This document shows positions 26,559 through 35,272 of a stretch of DNA of 64,000 nucleotides, one piece after another. This stretch comes from Deltaproteobacteria bacterium. Lineage in GTDB: Bacteria; Myxococcota; JADLHZ01. The stretch spans positions 1 to 64,000 of the forward strand of contig JADLHZ010000125.1 in the NCBI GenBank assembly GCA_020848545.1, in the 5' to 3' direction. The position numbers and the translations under genes were made by a program. Positions within the stretch are counted from its first letter, which is position 1; every line of letters begins with the position of its first letter. The notes under the pieces were generated by a model, which had not been told where the DNA came from, ran no database searches, and worked only from the letters and a program-made list of their open reading frames with translations.

Positions 26559-27517
26559 GGAACCTCGTGTGCTTCGATGTCGCGCGGCCGGCAGTCCCTC
26601 GGCGCGAGCGTTTTGTGACAGTCGACGATCGCAGCCTTCGGCCACGCGAGCACGTAGCCGTCGCGCGGCGCCGGATAGTCGGTAGAGATGATCTGCGCGC
26701 TGCTGGCAAGAGCCGCTGCGCCGCGCGCTTCGCGATCTTCGGGCTCGGCAGGATCGTCTGCGCGCGTTCGCACGATCATGTTCGCGGCGAGCGCCGCCGC
26801 GATCTTCGCTTCGTCGCGCGGCGAGTCGACGCTCGCGATCGCCGCGTACGGCGCGCCGGGCGCGGCTGCGATGAAGAGCGGCCGCGCCGGATCGCTCGTG
26901 TAGAACGCGGCGAAGGCGGGATCGGCGAGCAAGAAGACGAGGACTTTGCCGCGGGTCTCTTCGAGCGTGGGCCATCCGCGGGCGGCGAGCGCGTCTGCGA
27001 GCGTCGCTGCGTCACCGCGCACGAGCGCCTGCGTGATCAGCCGATCGGCGCCGAGGCTGTCGGTCACCGTGGCGTCGAGCAGCGCGAAGTAGTCGGCGAG
27101 CGGCACGCGATCGCCAAAGTCCTTCAGCTCGATCATGATCACGATCGGCGCGTGCATCCGGTGCCCCTTCGACCACGCGCCGATCGCTGCCAGGCACACC
27201 GCCAGCGTCTTACAGGTCGTGCGTTCGTCGAAGATGCGGATGTGGCGGACGTCGAAGTGATCGCCCTCATAATAGATGTCGAGCTCGAACTGGCGCACGC
27301 CCTGGTCTTCGAGCTGCGTCGCCAGCGGCGCGTGGGTGTAGGCGAGCTCCGTCGGCGCGTTCTCGCTCTCCACGTGATAGCTGTTGTGCGATCCCTTCCA
27401 GACGAGCGCGTTCAGCCGGATCTCGCGGTCGCGCGCGTAAGTCGGCTGGCAGGCAGCGAAAACGACGGCGACGGCGGCAACGCGTGACAACACGGATGCG
27501 CGGCATCCTACGTTCAT
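26555..27517 (-). CDS. PI-PLC-like phosphodiesterase lipoprotein
   Basis: This 320-residue protein matches the Ca2+-dependent phosphoinositide phospholipase C-like family: WKGSHNSYH with His44, QLEDQGVRQFELDIYY with the metal-binding acidic residues, and VRHIRIFDE with the second His, all near the N-terminus as in the TIM-barrel fold. A lipoprotein signal (VVFAAC, Cys23) places it in the envelope. The substrate could be a phosphodiester lipid. It starts a coupled operon with the hotdog and ATP-grasp genes and is divergent from 27553. Confidence 0.85.
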   Translation of the reverse strand: MNVGCRASVLSRVAAVAVVFAACQPTYARDREIRLNALVWKGSHNSYHVESENAPTELAYTHAPLATQLEDQGVRQFELDIYYEGDHFDVRHIRIFDERTTCKTLAVCLAAIGAWSKGHRMHAPIVIMIELKDFGDRVPLADYFALLDATVTDSLGADRLITQALVRGDAATLADALAARGWPTLEETRGKVLVFLLADPAFAAFYTSDPARPLFIAAAPGAPYAAIASVDSPRDEAKIAAALAANMIVRTRADDPAEPEDREARGAAALASSAQIISTDYPAPRDGYVLAWPKAAIVDCHKTLAPRDCRPRDIEAHEVP

Positions 27518-27552
27518 GTGGTTTTGGAAAGGGACGGCGCTTTACTGATCAC

Positions 27553-27912
27553 ATGGGTCCGTTCGTTCCATGGGCTTATGTGCGCCGCGACGATTGGGGC
27601 AGCGGCGACGGCGATCCCGATCGCTTCGCGCACCAATCGTTCTGGTGGCTGCTCGGCTTCGGCCTCTTCTTATACGGCCTCTGCGCCATCTTCGTCGTCT
27701 ACGATCTCATCGCCTACCGCGCTCGCGCCAGCGAGCGAGGGCGCTTGCGCCCGACGTTCGCAGGTAGGTCCCGGCGCGCATGCGCCCAACGTCCCCGCTT
27801 GCGGGGAAGGAGCGAGCGCAGCGAGCGGGAGGGGGCAGGACAACAGTTTGGAGCGAAGCGACAGACGAGACGACAACGGAGCGAAGCGAGCGTTGTCGTC
27901 AATCGGCCATGA
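27553..27912 (+). CDS. Small membrane protein with a repeat-derived tail
   Basis: The plausible gene begins at ATG 27553 (MGPFVPWAYVRRDDWG) and has one transmembrane helix (about 31-52, FWWLLGFGLFLYGLCAIFVV). After about residue 60 the sequence enters dispersed repeat 27729-27862 and becomes Arg-rich and low-complexity to residue 119. The native protein was therefore probably shorter and gained this tail. Its 3' end overlaps the universal stress protein gene tail to tail by 14 bases. The function is unknown. Confidence 0.55.
   Translation: MGPFVPWAYVRRDDWGSGDGDPDRFAHQSFWWLLGFGLFLYGLCAIFVVYDLIAYRARASERGRLRPTFAGRSRRACAQRPRLRGRSERSEREGAGQQFGAKRQTRRQRSEASVVVNRP
27729..27862. repeat. Dispersed 135-bp repeat, copy 1
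   Basis: This segment matches the reverse complement of 57888-58022 at roughly 85% across about 130 bp. It contains the hairpin ccccgcttgcgggg and a run of gagcgagcgcagcgagcg. Both copies lie at convergent gene ends. Not matched to any named element. Confidence 0.85.
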
Positions 27913-28342
27913 CGAATTCCATGTCCTTCTCGCGCACGATGATCGTCGTGCAGGGCGCCATCTCGACGACCTTCATCGCGTTCTTCCCCTTGCGAGAAGC
28001 GCCCATGACGATGATGTCGCTCGTGATGTTGCCGGACATGCGCAGGATCTCTTCCCACGGTTTGCCGTTGGCGATGCGGCGGTGCACTTCGCCGACCGAC
28101 GCTTGGCGGCCGGTGCGTTGCTGATAGATGTTCAGCTCGTTGACCATGAGATCTTTCATGCGCTCGAGATCTTCTTCGAGCTTGTCGGCGGCGCCGCGAA
28201 AGTGCATCCGGCGCGACTCTTCGACGACGTAGAACAAGAAGATCTCGGCCTCGCGGTTCTGCACGAACTCGATCGTGAACGCGAGCGCGTGGCGGCAGTT
28301 CTCCGAGAAGTCGACGGGGCAGAGGATCTTGAGGCGAGCCAT
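27899..28342 (-). CDS. Universal stress protein (UspA family)
   Basis: This 147-residue protein has the UspA fold: ILCPVDFSENCRHALAFTIE at the N-terminus and, near the C-terminus, IVMGASRKGKNAMKVVEMAPCTTIIV. The G-2x-G-9x-G ATP-binding pattern is only partly present (GASRKGKN), so ATP binding is uncertain. USPs are cytoplasmic proteins of stress survival. It lies 23 bases downstream of prkA in the same direction and is probably co-transcribed with it. Confidence 0.9.
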   Translation of the reverse strand: MARLKILCPVDFSENCRHALAFTIEFVQNREAEIFLFYVVEESRRMHFRGAADKLEEDLERMKDLMVNELNIYQQRTGRQASVGEVHRRIANGKPWEEILRMSGNITSDIIVMGASRKGKNAMKVVEMAPCTTIIVREKDMEFVMAD

Positions 28343-28365
28343 GGACGGTAGTTCCCTCGTTCAGG

Positions 28366-30594
28366 TCAGTCGTCGGTATAGCGCTTGCTCAGCAGGAATG
28401 CGATTGTTTCTCTCGCACTTTCGACCGTATAGCCGAACTTCTGGGTCATGTTCTTCAGCATCGTCGCGACCTGCTCCGACTCTTTCGGATTGAGCTCGCC
28501 ACGCAGGTCGGAGAAGTACTTCATGAAGTTCTCCTTGTTGCGCTGCACCTGCTTCTTGCGCCGCCCGAAGAAGTCCTCTTCGAGCCGCTTCAGATACTTT
28601 GGAAAGAGGGCGGGGTACGCGGCGAGCTCGCCCGGATGCTCGAGCGACGCCGCGCCGATCTGACCGATCAAGCCCTTTCGGAAGTCGACGCGGTCGTCCT
28701 CCTTCGGCATGATGATGTGCTCGATCTCGCGCATGAAGTCTTCGTCGGGCTCGCTCATCCGGCCGGTGTGCTTGTCGAGCAGGCGCTCTTTCTTCACCCA
28801 GTGCGAGACGTGAAGGACGTAGCGCGTGAACAGCTCCTCGTAGCTGCCTTCTTCGGCCAAGCCCATCGAGGTGCGGACCTCCTCGTCGATGATGTCGAGC
28901 AGCTCGTGCTCGGCGACGCGCACGAACTTGCCGTGATCGTGGTAGCCGTCGACCGCTTCGTCGCGGAGGAACTCGTAGACGCTCGCGAGCTTGGTCAGCT
29001 CGCTGATCTCTTCGAGCACGGCCATCGCGGTGAGGCTCGTGTAGCGCGGGTTGTACGACGCGTTCAGGAGCACGGTACGGATCTCGCGCGCGGACGCGCC
29101 GGTCGCGCCTTCGTAGATCGGAAAGCCGCGCGTCTCGTTGTAGAGATCGGGCAGCGCGCGCTTCAGCTCCTTCGACTGCGCGAGCGTCAGGCGCTTCGGC
29201 AGCTGCGCGCCGTCGTAGGCCCGCAATTTCTCGATCGGTTGCAGCGAGCGCACGATGTCGGTGAGCGCCTTGACGTAGCGGTGCGGATCCGGCCGGCGCA
29301 GGCGCGAGAGCACGGCCCACATCGCCGCGGTCTCGATCGCGTGCGGCGCCACGTGCTTGCCCACGGTCTTCTGCGTGATCACCGGCTTGTAGATCTCGAT
29401 CTCGTCCTTCAGGGTGAGCAAGTACGGCACCGGCACGAGCTCGATGCGGCCCTTGAAGCTCGTGAAGTCCGGATGCTGCTTGAACGCTTCTAGGTACTTC
29501 TCGTTGGTCGAGCTGAAGAAGAGCTGATCCAGATAGACGATCGATCCGCCGAGGCTCACGGTCTGCGTCTCGATGGTGCCGAGCAAGTACTTGAAGGTCT
29601 CGACCGGGCGCTTCAAGAGATCGGCGAACTCCAAGAGGCCGCGGTTCGCGTCGATGAGCGGGCCGCCCACGTTGAACAGGCTCACGTTGGCGAGCGCTTT
29701 TGGCAGCGCCGCGAGCGAGCGGTCGGCGGTGATCTGGTGCATCTCGGCGTCGACCGACATCTGCGGCTCGATGGTGACGGCGGCGGTGCTGTAGCGCTTC
29801 GACGGATAGAAGCGTTCGACCTGCACGTGGTTCAGCACCTGCATGAAGTCGCCGTTGTACGCCTGCAAGAGCGCGTCATACATCGTGCGCGACTTCTTCC
29901 CGAGCTCGCCCAAGCGAATGTAGTCGGAGATCACGAAGTCTTGCCCGAGCGTTTTTTGCAGATCTTCGAGCAAGCGCTGGCGCTCCGGCACCGGGATCAA
30001 GAAGATCGGATGATCGTTGAGCTCGCCAGGCACGCGGGCGTCGATGGTGTCGGCGGGCAGGTGCGCGAAGCTCTCGCCCGGGCCGCCCTTGTCGCCCTCG
30101 GAGCCGAAGCCGAGCGATGTCTTGCCGAGCTTCTCCTTCGGGAAGATCCAATTGAAGCGGTACATCGCGCCTTGCGGCAGCTTCGCGTACGCCTCCATCG
30201 CGCTGACGATGCAGCTGACGAGCGAGCTCTTGGCGCTGCCGTTCGGCCCGTGCAGCAGGATCATCTTGTTGATGCGGCCGACGCGCACGAAGTTCGAGAG
30301 GATCTTGTAGATCGCCATCTGCACGTGCTCTTGCCCGGAGATGCGGCCCTCGCCGTTGCTGAACGGCGCGTCGAAGAGCTTGTAGCGCGTGTAGCTGCCG
30401 TACGGGCGCTGCACGCTCTCGGTGCCGTAGTGATCGAAGACGGCCTTCACGTACTGGGCGGCGTTGCGCAGCTGCTCCTTCGGCTGCTCCTGCATCAGCT
30501 TGAAGTACTCGGGGAAGCTCAGGATCGTGCGGTCGCGGACGAACGCTTCTTTGACGCGCGCTTCGATGTCGCTGAGGGGTGACTTGTTCGCCAT
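28366..30594 (-). CDS. prkA: PrkA-family serine protein kinase
   Basis: This 742-residue protein belongs to the PrkA/YeaG family, AAA+-like with a C-terminal PrkA kinase domain. Walker A is GPNGSAKSS (about 116-124); the family sequence FNWIFPKEKLGKTSLGFG follows. It is about 100 residues longer than E. coli YeaG, as in Deltaproteobacteria. The usual yeaH and spoVR partners are not seen here; a universal stress gene is downstream instead, consistent with a stress or nutrient-limitation role. Start ATG at 30594. Confidence 0.93.
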   Translation of the reverse strand: MANKSPLSDIEARVKEAFVRDRTILSFPEYFKLMQEQPKEQLRNAAQYVKAVFDHYGTESVQRPYGSYTRYKLFDAPFSNGEGRISGQEHVQMAIYKILSNFVRVGRINKMILLHGPNGSAKSSLVSCIVSAMEAYAKLPQGAMYRFNWIFPKEKLGKTSLGFGSEGDKGGPGESFAHLPADTIDARVPGELNDHPIFLIPVPERQRLLEDLQKTLGQDFVISDYIRLGELGKKSRTMYDALLQAYNGDFMQVLNHVQVERFYPSKRYSTAAVTIEPQMSVDAEMHQITADRSLAALPKALANVSLFNVGGPLIDANRGLLEFADLLKRPVETFKYLLGTIETQTVSLGGSIVYLDQLFFSSTNEKYLEAFKQHPDFTSFKGRIELVPVPYLLTLKDEIEIYKPVITQKTVGKHVAPHAIETAAMWAVLSRLRRPDPHRYVKALTDIVRSLQPIEKLRAYDGAQLPKRLTLAQSKELKRALPDLYNETRGFPIYEGATGASAREIRTVLLNASYNPRYTSLTAMAVLEEISELTKLASVYEFLRDEAVDGYHDHGKFVRVAEHELLDIIDEEVRTSMGLAEEGSYEELFTRYVLHVSHWVKKERLLDKHTGRMSEPDEDFMREIEHIIMPKEDDRVDFRKGLIGQIGAASLEHPGELAAYPALFPKYLKRLEEDFFGRRKKQVQRNKENFMKYFSDLRGELNPKESEQVATMLKNMTQKFGYTVESARETIAFLLSKRYTDD

Positions 30595-30652
30595 ACGTCA
30601 TGGAAGCCTAACCTGGGCGCGGGCGCGTCTCAAATGTGGTAGTCAGCACGGC

Positions 30653-32002
30653 ATGGCCGCTTCGGCGTCACCGACTCCAGGTCCTCGCGTCGTGATCATC
30701 GGCGGCGGCTTCGCCGGGCTCGCGTGCGCGCAAGGGCTCGCCGGCGCGAAGGCTCGAGTGACGATCGTCGATCGCACGAACCACCATCTGTTTCAGCCGC
30801 TGCTCTATCAAGTGGCGATGGCGGGGTTGTCGCCGGCCGACATCGCGGTGCCGATCCGCTCCGTGCTCCATGACCAAGACAACGTGCGCGTGCTGCTCGG
30901 CGAAGTCTCCGCGATCGACGTCGCGGCGAAGACGCTCGAGACGAACGCGGGGCCGCTCACGTACGACTACCTCGTGGTCGCCGCCGGCGCGCGCAACAAC
31001 TACTTCGGCCACGACGACTGGGGAAAAGCGGCGCCGGGGCTGAAGACGATCGACGACGCCATCGACATCCGCCGCCGCGTGCTCCTCGCGTTGGAGGCCG
31101 CTGAGCAGACGACCGATGCGGCGCTGCGCCGCGCGCTGTTGACCTTCGTCGTCATCGGCGGCGGCGCCACCGGCGTGGAGCTCGCCGGCGCGTTGTCAGA
31201 GCTGTCGCGCTACATCGTCGCCCGCGACTTTCGGCACGTGCGCCACGGCGAGATCAAGGTGATCTTGCTCGAAGGCGGCCCGAGCATCCTGACGACCTTC
31301 AAGCCCGAGCTGCAGAAGAGCGGCATCCGGCAGCTCGAAGCGCTCGGCGTCGAAGTGCGGATGAACGCCAAGGTGACGGCGATCGATCACGACGGCGTGA
31401 CGATCGACAGCGGCGGCGCGTCCGTGCGCATCGACGCCGAGACCGTGCTCTGGGGCGCGGGTGTCAAAGCGCAGCCGATCTCCGCGGCGCTCGGCGCCCC
31501 GACCGATCGCGGCGGCCGCGTGATCGTCGGCAAGGAGCTGACCATCCCGGGCCACGACGACGTGTTCGTTATCGGCGACATCGCGGCGATCACCGACGCC
31601 GACGGAAAACCAGTGCCGGGCGTGGCGCCGGCGGCGAGCCAGGCCGGGCGCCTCGTGGCCAAAGCGATCAGAGCGACGATCGCGGGAAAGCCGCGGCCCG
31701 TGTTTCGCTACTTGGACAAGGGCAGCCTCGCGACGATCGGACGCTCGGCGGCGGTCGGGCAGTTCGGTAAGCTCGGCTTCTCAGGCTTCATCGCGTGGAT
31801 GCTGTGGATGGCGGTCCACGTGCTCTTCCTCGTCGGCTTCCGCAACCGCTACGTCGTGATGCTCGAGTGGATTTGGCACTACTTGAGCTTTCAGCGCGGC
31901 GCGCGCCTCATCACCGGCGGAATGGTCCCTGGGACCTTTTTTCACCGGGCGGCGCCGGATGCGAGCGTTGCTGAAGAGCGAAAGAAAGTCCCAGGGACCT
32001 AA
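30653..32002 (+). CDS. ndh: Type II NADH dehydrogenase (NDH-2)
   Basis: This 449-residue flavoprotein transfers electrons from NADH to quinone without pumping protons. The FAD motif GGGFAG (about 17-22), family block NHHLFQPLLYQVAMAGLSPADIA split by the flavin site, NADH motif IGGGATGVELAG (about 165-176), and DDVFVIGDIAA are present. A C-terminal membrane-anchoring helical region (about 375-410) ends at GARLITGG, where homologues stop. The final 27 residues here (from MVPGTFF) are encoded by an inserted hairpin repeat (31924-32000) that also supplies the stop codon. Start ATG 30653. Confidence 0.92.
   Translation: MAASASPTPGPRVVIIGGGFAGLACAQGLAGAKARVTIVDRTNHHLFQPLLYQVAMAGLSPADIAVPIRSVLHDQDNVRVLLGEVSAIDVAAKTLETNAGPLTYDYLVVAAGARNNYFGHDDWGKAAPGLKTIDDAIDIRRRVLLALEAAEQTTDAALRRALLTFVVIGGGATGVELAGALSELSRYIVARDFRHVRHGEIKVILLEGGPSILTTFKPELQKSGIRQLEALGVEVRMNAKVTAIDHDGVTIDSGGASVRIDAETVLWGAGVKAQPISAALGAPTDRGGRVIVGKELTIPGHDDVFVIGDIAAITDADGKPVPGVAPAASQAGRLVAKAIRATIAGKPRPVFRYLDKGSLATIGRSAAVGQFGKLGFSGFIAWMLWMAVHVLFLVGFRNRYVVMLEWIWHYLSFQRGARLITGGMVPGTFFHRAAPDASVAEERKKVPGT
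31924..32000. repeat. GGGACC hairpin repeat in the NDH-2 3' end
   Basis: Arms ggtccctgggaccttttt (31924-31942) and its near complement ending agtcccagggacct (31981-32000) form a long hairpin of about 19 pairs with a 38-base loop. Each arm itself contains a GGTCCCTGGGACC-type palindrome. The TAA stop of ndh lies in the right arm. It sits at the convergent junction with a lipoprotein gene. Confidence 0.9.
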
Positions 32003-32020
32003 AAGTGGCCGTGGCCGAAA

Positions 32021-33211
32021 TCAGTCGGGCTTCGTCCCCACGTCGGCGCCGTGGGTCAGCCACTGAAAGTCATCGAGCAGCACGATCGAATCGAAGTTCG
32101 TGTCGCCGGTGTCCCAGATCATCAGCTCGAGCGTGATCACCTCGCCCGGCACGACCGGCGCCGTCGTCTCGAGCCAGCGCGTTCCGCCGCCGTCGTCGAG
32201 CGACAGGCCGGCGATCCCGGTGCCGGTGAGCTCTGTGGTCCCAGCGGGGCACGCTCCGGCGCCGACGCCGGCCTCGCACACTTCGAAGAACGCGTTGTTC
32301 ACGCTCACCGGGTTCTCGAGCGCGTCGAACGAGATGTTGTGATCGGCTGGCAACGCGTTCGCCTTCGTATCGAGCAGCGCCATGAAGAAGTCGTTGTATT
32401 CGCTGCACAGCCACTCCGGCCACTCGGCGGAGTAGAACTTGAAGCGGAACGAGATCGCTTTGGCGTTCGCCGGGACGCGCAGCTTCAAGCGGAGGTTCGC
32501 GCTGTCGTGAATGTCGGTCGCGGTCTCGCAGTCCGCCGTCGTCTGCAGCGAGCCGCCGTGCGCGTTCTCGTACACCGCCGGGATGGCGCTCGTGGTGCCG
32601 ACGTTGACGCTGCCGCTCTTCCAGCCGCTGTCCTTCTCGTCGCGGGCGACGCCGCTCGACAGCGCGGCCATCGTCGCCGACTGGCGCGGCGTCACGTTCG
32701 GGCCGTAGTCGCTGAGCACGCCGTACTGCGTCTTCGCGAGGGTGAGCGCCTTTCCGTCGGCGCCGACGAGCTCGGCCGAGATGAGGCCGGGCTTGCCCGA
32801 CGCTTCGGTCACGTCGGCGCACAGGCCCATCGCGCGGGCCAGGTCCTTCGCCGTCGTGGTCGCGGCCAGCGGCGCCGGATCGCACACGGGCGCCGCGGTG
32901 TCGCTCGTCGCCGGATCGCAGTCGTCGTCGTAGCCGTTGCCGACGATCTCGAACGCTTTCGGATCGCACGCGGGCGCAGGGCCGGTGGTGCCGGTCGAAG
33001 CTGTCGTGCCCGTCGATCCCGTCGTGCCGGTGGATCCTGTGGGCGCCGTGGGCTTCGGCTTCTTGCCGGTGCTCGCGGAGGGGCCGTCAGCGCCGGTCGT
33101 GGCTTCGACGCCGGTAGGCCCGGTCGCCGCCGGCGCCGCGCCGCTCGGCTCTTCGGTCGACGGCGGCAGTTGGCAAGCCGCGATCAAAGTGAGGATCAGC
33201 ACGAGTCGCAT
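32021..33211 (-). CDS. Choice-of-anchor L lipoprotein with metal-binding-like motif
   Basis: This 396-residue protein has a lipoprotein signal (TLIAAC, Cys13), a Gly/Thr/Pro linker of TGSTGTTG type (about 18-75), a MopE-like motif (VGNGYDDDCDP), and a beta domain of the choice-of-anchor L type (RVPANAKAISFRFKFYSAEW, then EYNDFFMALL). Members are surface or secreted proteins of Deltaproteobacteria. Start ATG at 33211 is set by the signal peptide; an open frame extends to 33250. The role is presumably adhesion or binding, which is not proven. Confidence 0.85.
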   Translation of the reverse strand: MRLVLILTLIAACQLPPSTEEPSGAAPAATGPTGVEATTGADGPSASTGKKPKPTAPTGSTGTTGSTGTTASTGTTGPAPACDPKAFEIVGNGYDDDCDPATSDTAAPVCDPAPLAATTTAKDLARAMGLCADVTEASGKPGLISAELVGADGKALTLAKTQYGVLSDYGPNVTPRQSATMAALSSGVARDEKDSGWKSGSVNVGTTSAIPAVYENAHGGSLQTTADCETATDIHDSANLRLKLRVPANAKAISFRFKFYSAEWPEWLCSEYNDFFMALLDTKANALPADHNISFDALENPVSVNNAFFEVCEAGVGAGACPAGTTELTGTGIAGLSLDDGGGTRWLETTAPVVPGEVITLELMIWDTGDTNFDSIVLLDDFQWLTHGADVGTKPD

Positions 33212-33253
33212 CGTCCGGATCGCATAGGGACGCCAGCGCCTGCGGCGCAAGGC

Positions 33254-35158
33254 CTACTTGTTCTCCGCCATCATCGGATCCCAAATCGGCGACAGCACCG
33301 GCCACGATTTGCGCCGCTCCTGCCAGGTGTTCACCTTTGTCTCGTAGGTCTCGAGCAGCGCTTTCGGCAGGTGATCCTTCGGCCCGAACACGATCGTCGC
33401 GTTGCCGTCTTTGTCGAGGATGGCCTTGCCGCTCTCGTCGCGCATGATCGTGTACTCGAGCACGTTGTTCCGGCGATCGTTCTTGTCCGCGATCATCGAG
33501 TCGGTCACGCGCTTGGCCACTGTCTTCGAGCGGATCAGCGCGCCGACTTCGCTGAGCACGTTGCCGCTCAGGAAGTCTTGGTTGTACGTCGACACCCAGC
33601 TGATCGATCCGTCGGCGACGGCGATCTTCGCGTGCTGCTTGCGCTCGCCCGTCGCGACGAAGATCTGCGCCTTGTCGAGCTCCTTCAGCACGTTCGGCCA
33701 AGCGTGCAGGAAGAACGCCTGCGTCACGTCGCTGTCGGTGCTGAGCGGGCTGTTCGTCCCGATGATCACTTTGACGCCGCGGGCCGACGCGCCCTTCAAC
33801 GCGCTCATCATGTCTTCGGTGAGCACCACGTACGGGTTCTTGATGTACAGATTGTCTTCGACGGCGCCGACGACCTTGACGAGCTCCGGCGCGAGTTGAT
33901 TTTCACGGCCGCCGGCGACGCTCGTTTGGTCGAGGATCTTCACCTCGGCCGTATCGAACGGCACCTTGTCGAGCTTCGAGTACGCGCCGCGTAGCTCGAG
34001 GTACTTCACGAGCTCGCGCGCATTCTCCATCAAGCGCTCTTCTTCGGCTTCCGACGCGACCTTTCGGCCGTTGGGGCCGACGATGCCTTCCTCGGTCAAC
34101 CGCTTGCGCGTGGCGACGACGAGCTCCCAAGCATTCGCCTCGTTCGCCTTGTTCATCGCGTCGGAGCTCACGCGGCGCGCGGCTTTCTCGTCCTCAGTGT
34201 ACGGCTGACGGCTCATCCAGATGTCCATCATGACGTAGTAGGAGACGAGCTCCGCGTCGCGCTCGTCCCAGTTGCCGAACGCTTCCGGCAACACCTTCTC
34301 GACGGCGGAGCGATCGAACTCGCGCTCGAAGGCAAAGCGCAGGGCCTTGGCGGGTCCTTCGCCGATCATCTCGACGTCGGAGTCGCTCCACGCGGTCGGC
34401 ATGTCTTCCGGGTTGCTCAAGTATGCGCGGCCGATGTTGCGGCCGCCGGTGATGCTCCACATGTCGTCGACGGTGATGATCTTGTCGTGGTTCGACGCGA
34501 TCGCGGCGAGCTGGAGCTCGACGGCGGCTTCCGAGAGGCGGCCGGTGAAGCTGTCCCACGAGTCGTAGGTGCCGGGCTTGAACATGGCCGAGATGAACGC
34601 ATTGCGCCCTTCGAAGGGCCGGCGCTTCACGGTGTTGTAGAAGCGCACGTCGCCGCCCGCCTCCACGATCTCCTGCGCGTAGTCGTTCTCGAAGCCGCTC
34701 AACAGGAACGCGCCGACTTGCCGCGCTGTCGTCCGCTTGCCGTCTTTGTCCTCGCGGCTGAGGTTGATGCCCATGAAGCCGTCTTCGCTGTGGCTCGCCA
34801 TCGCGTCGGCCATGATGCGCACCTTGAAGTCTTTGATCGTCTTCTGCTTCTTCAAGCACAGGCCCATGAACGCGAGGCCGAAGGGATCTTTTTCGAGGCT
34901 GAAGTACACCGAGCTGATCGACGTCTTCGCCGTCTTCATGCCTCGCATGCGCGCGGCCCACGCGAGCACGTTGTCCGGGTGGTAGCGCACCTCGGCGTCG
35001 CCGCCGCCAACGCCGGTCACTGATTCGAAGGCGTCAGCGAGCGTCAGCTTCTTCGGGGCTTCGCACACGGCCTTTTCCGGCGTCGGAGCGCGACACGTGA
35101 GATCGGTCGGAAGACGGGGCCCTGGCGAGGGCGATGCTTTCACCGGAGGCGATCCCAC
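33254..35158 (-). CDS. Phospholipase D-family protein with two HKD motifs
   Basis: This 634-residue protein has two HxKxxxxD motifs: His224 in HDKIITVD and His509 in HAKIAVAD, the two half-sites of the PLD fold (phospholipase, cardiolipin synthase or nuclease). GGRNIG follows the first motif as is usual. The GTG start at 35158 has AAGGAG upstream. No typical signal peptide is seen, so cytoplasmic or membrane-peripheral location is likely; the Pro/Cys-rich N-terminus is unusual. The substrate is not determined. Confidence 0.88.
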   Translation of the reverse strand: MGSPPVKASPSPGPRLPTDLTCRAPTPEKAVCEAPKKLTLADAFESVTGVGGGDAEVRYHPDNVLAWAARMRGMKTAKTSISSVYFSLEKDPFGLAFMGLCLKKQKTIKDFKVRIMADAMASHSEDGFMGINLSREDKDGKRTTARQVGAFLLSGFENDYAQEIVEAGGDVRFYNTVKRRPFEGRNAFISAMFKPGTYDSWDSFTGRLSEAAVELQLAAIASNHDKIITVDDMWSITGGRNIGRAYLSNPEDMPTAWSDSDVEMIGEGPAKALRFAFEREFDRSAVEKVLPEAFGNWDERDAELVSYYVMMDIWMSRQPYTEDEKAARRVSSDAMNKANEANAWELVVATRKRLTEEGIVGPNGRKVASEAEEERLMENARELVKYLELRGAYSKLDKVPFDTAEVKILDQTSVAGGRENQLAPELVKVVGAVEDNLYIKNPYVVLTEDMMSALKGASARGVKVIIGTNSPLSTDSDVTQAFFLHAWPNVLKELDKAQIFVATGERKQHAKIAVADGSISWVSTYNQDFLSGNVLSEVGALIRSKTVAKRVTDSMIADKNDRRNNVLEYTIMRDESGKAILDKDGNATIVFGPKDHLPKALLETYETKVNTWQERRKSWPVLSPIWDPMMAENK

Positions 35159-35272
35159 GGGGACTCCTTCGGCAAACGAGGCTGGGTGAGATCATTGTCG
35201 CGAACGCGCAAAGGAATGTTGCGCGAAGACGTACGCCTTGCCGCGCGCCGAAACCTCTGCCACACCCGCGGG

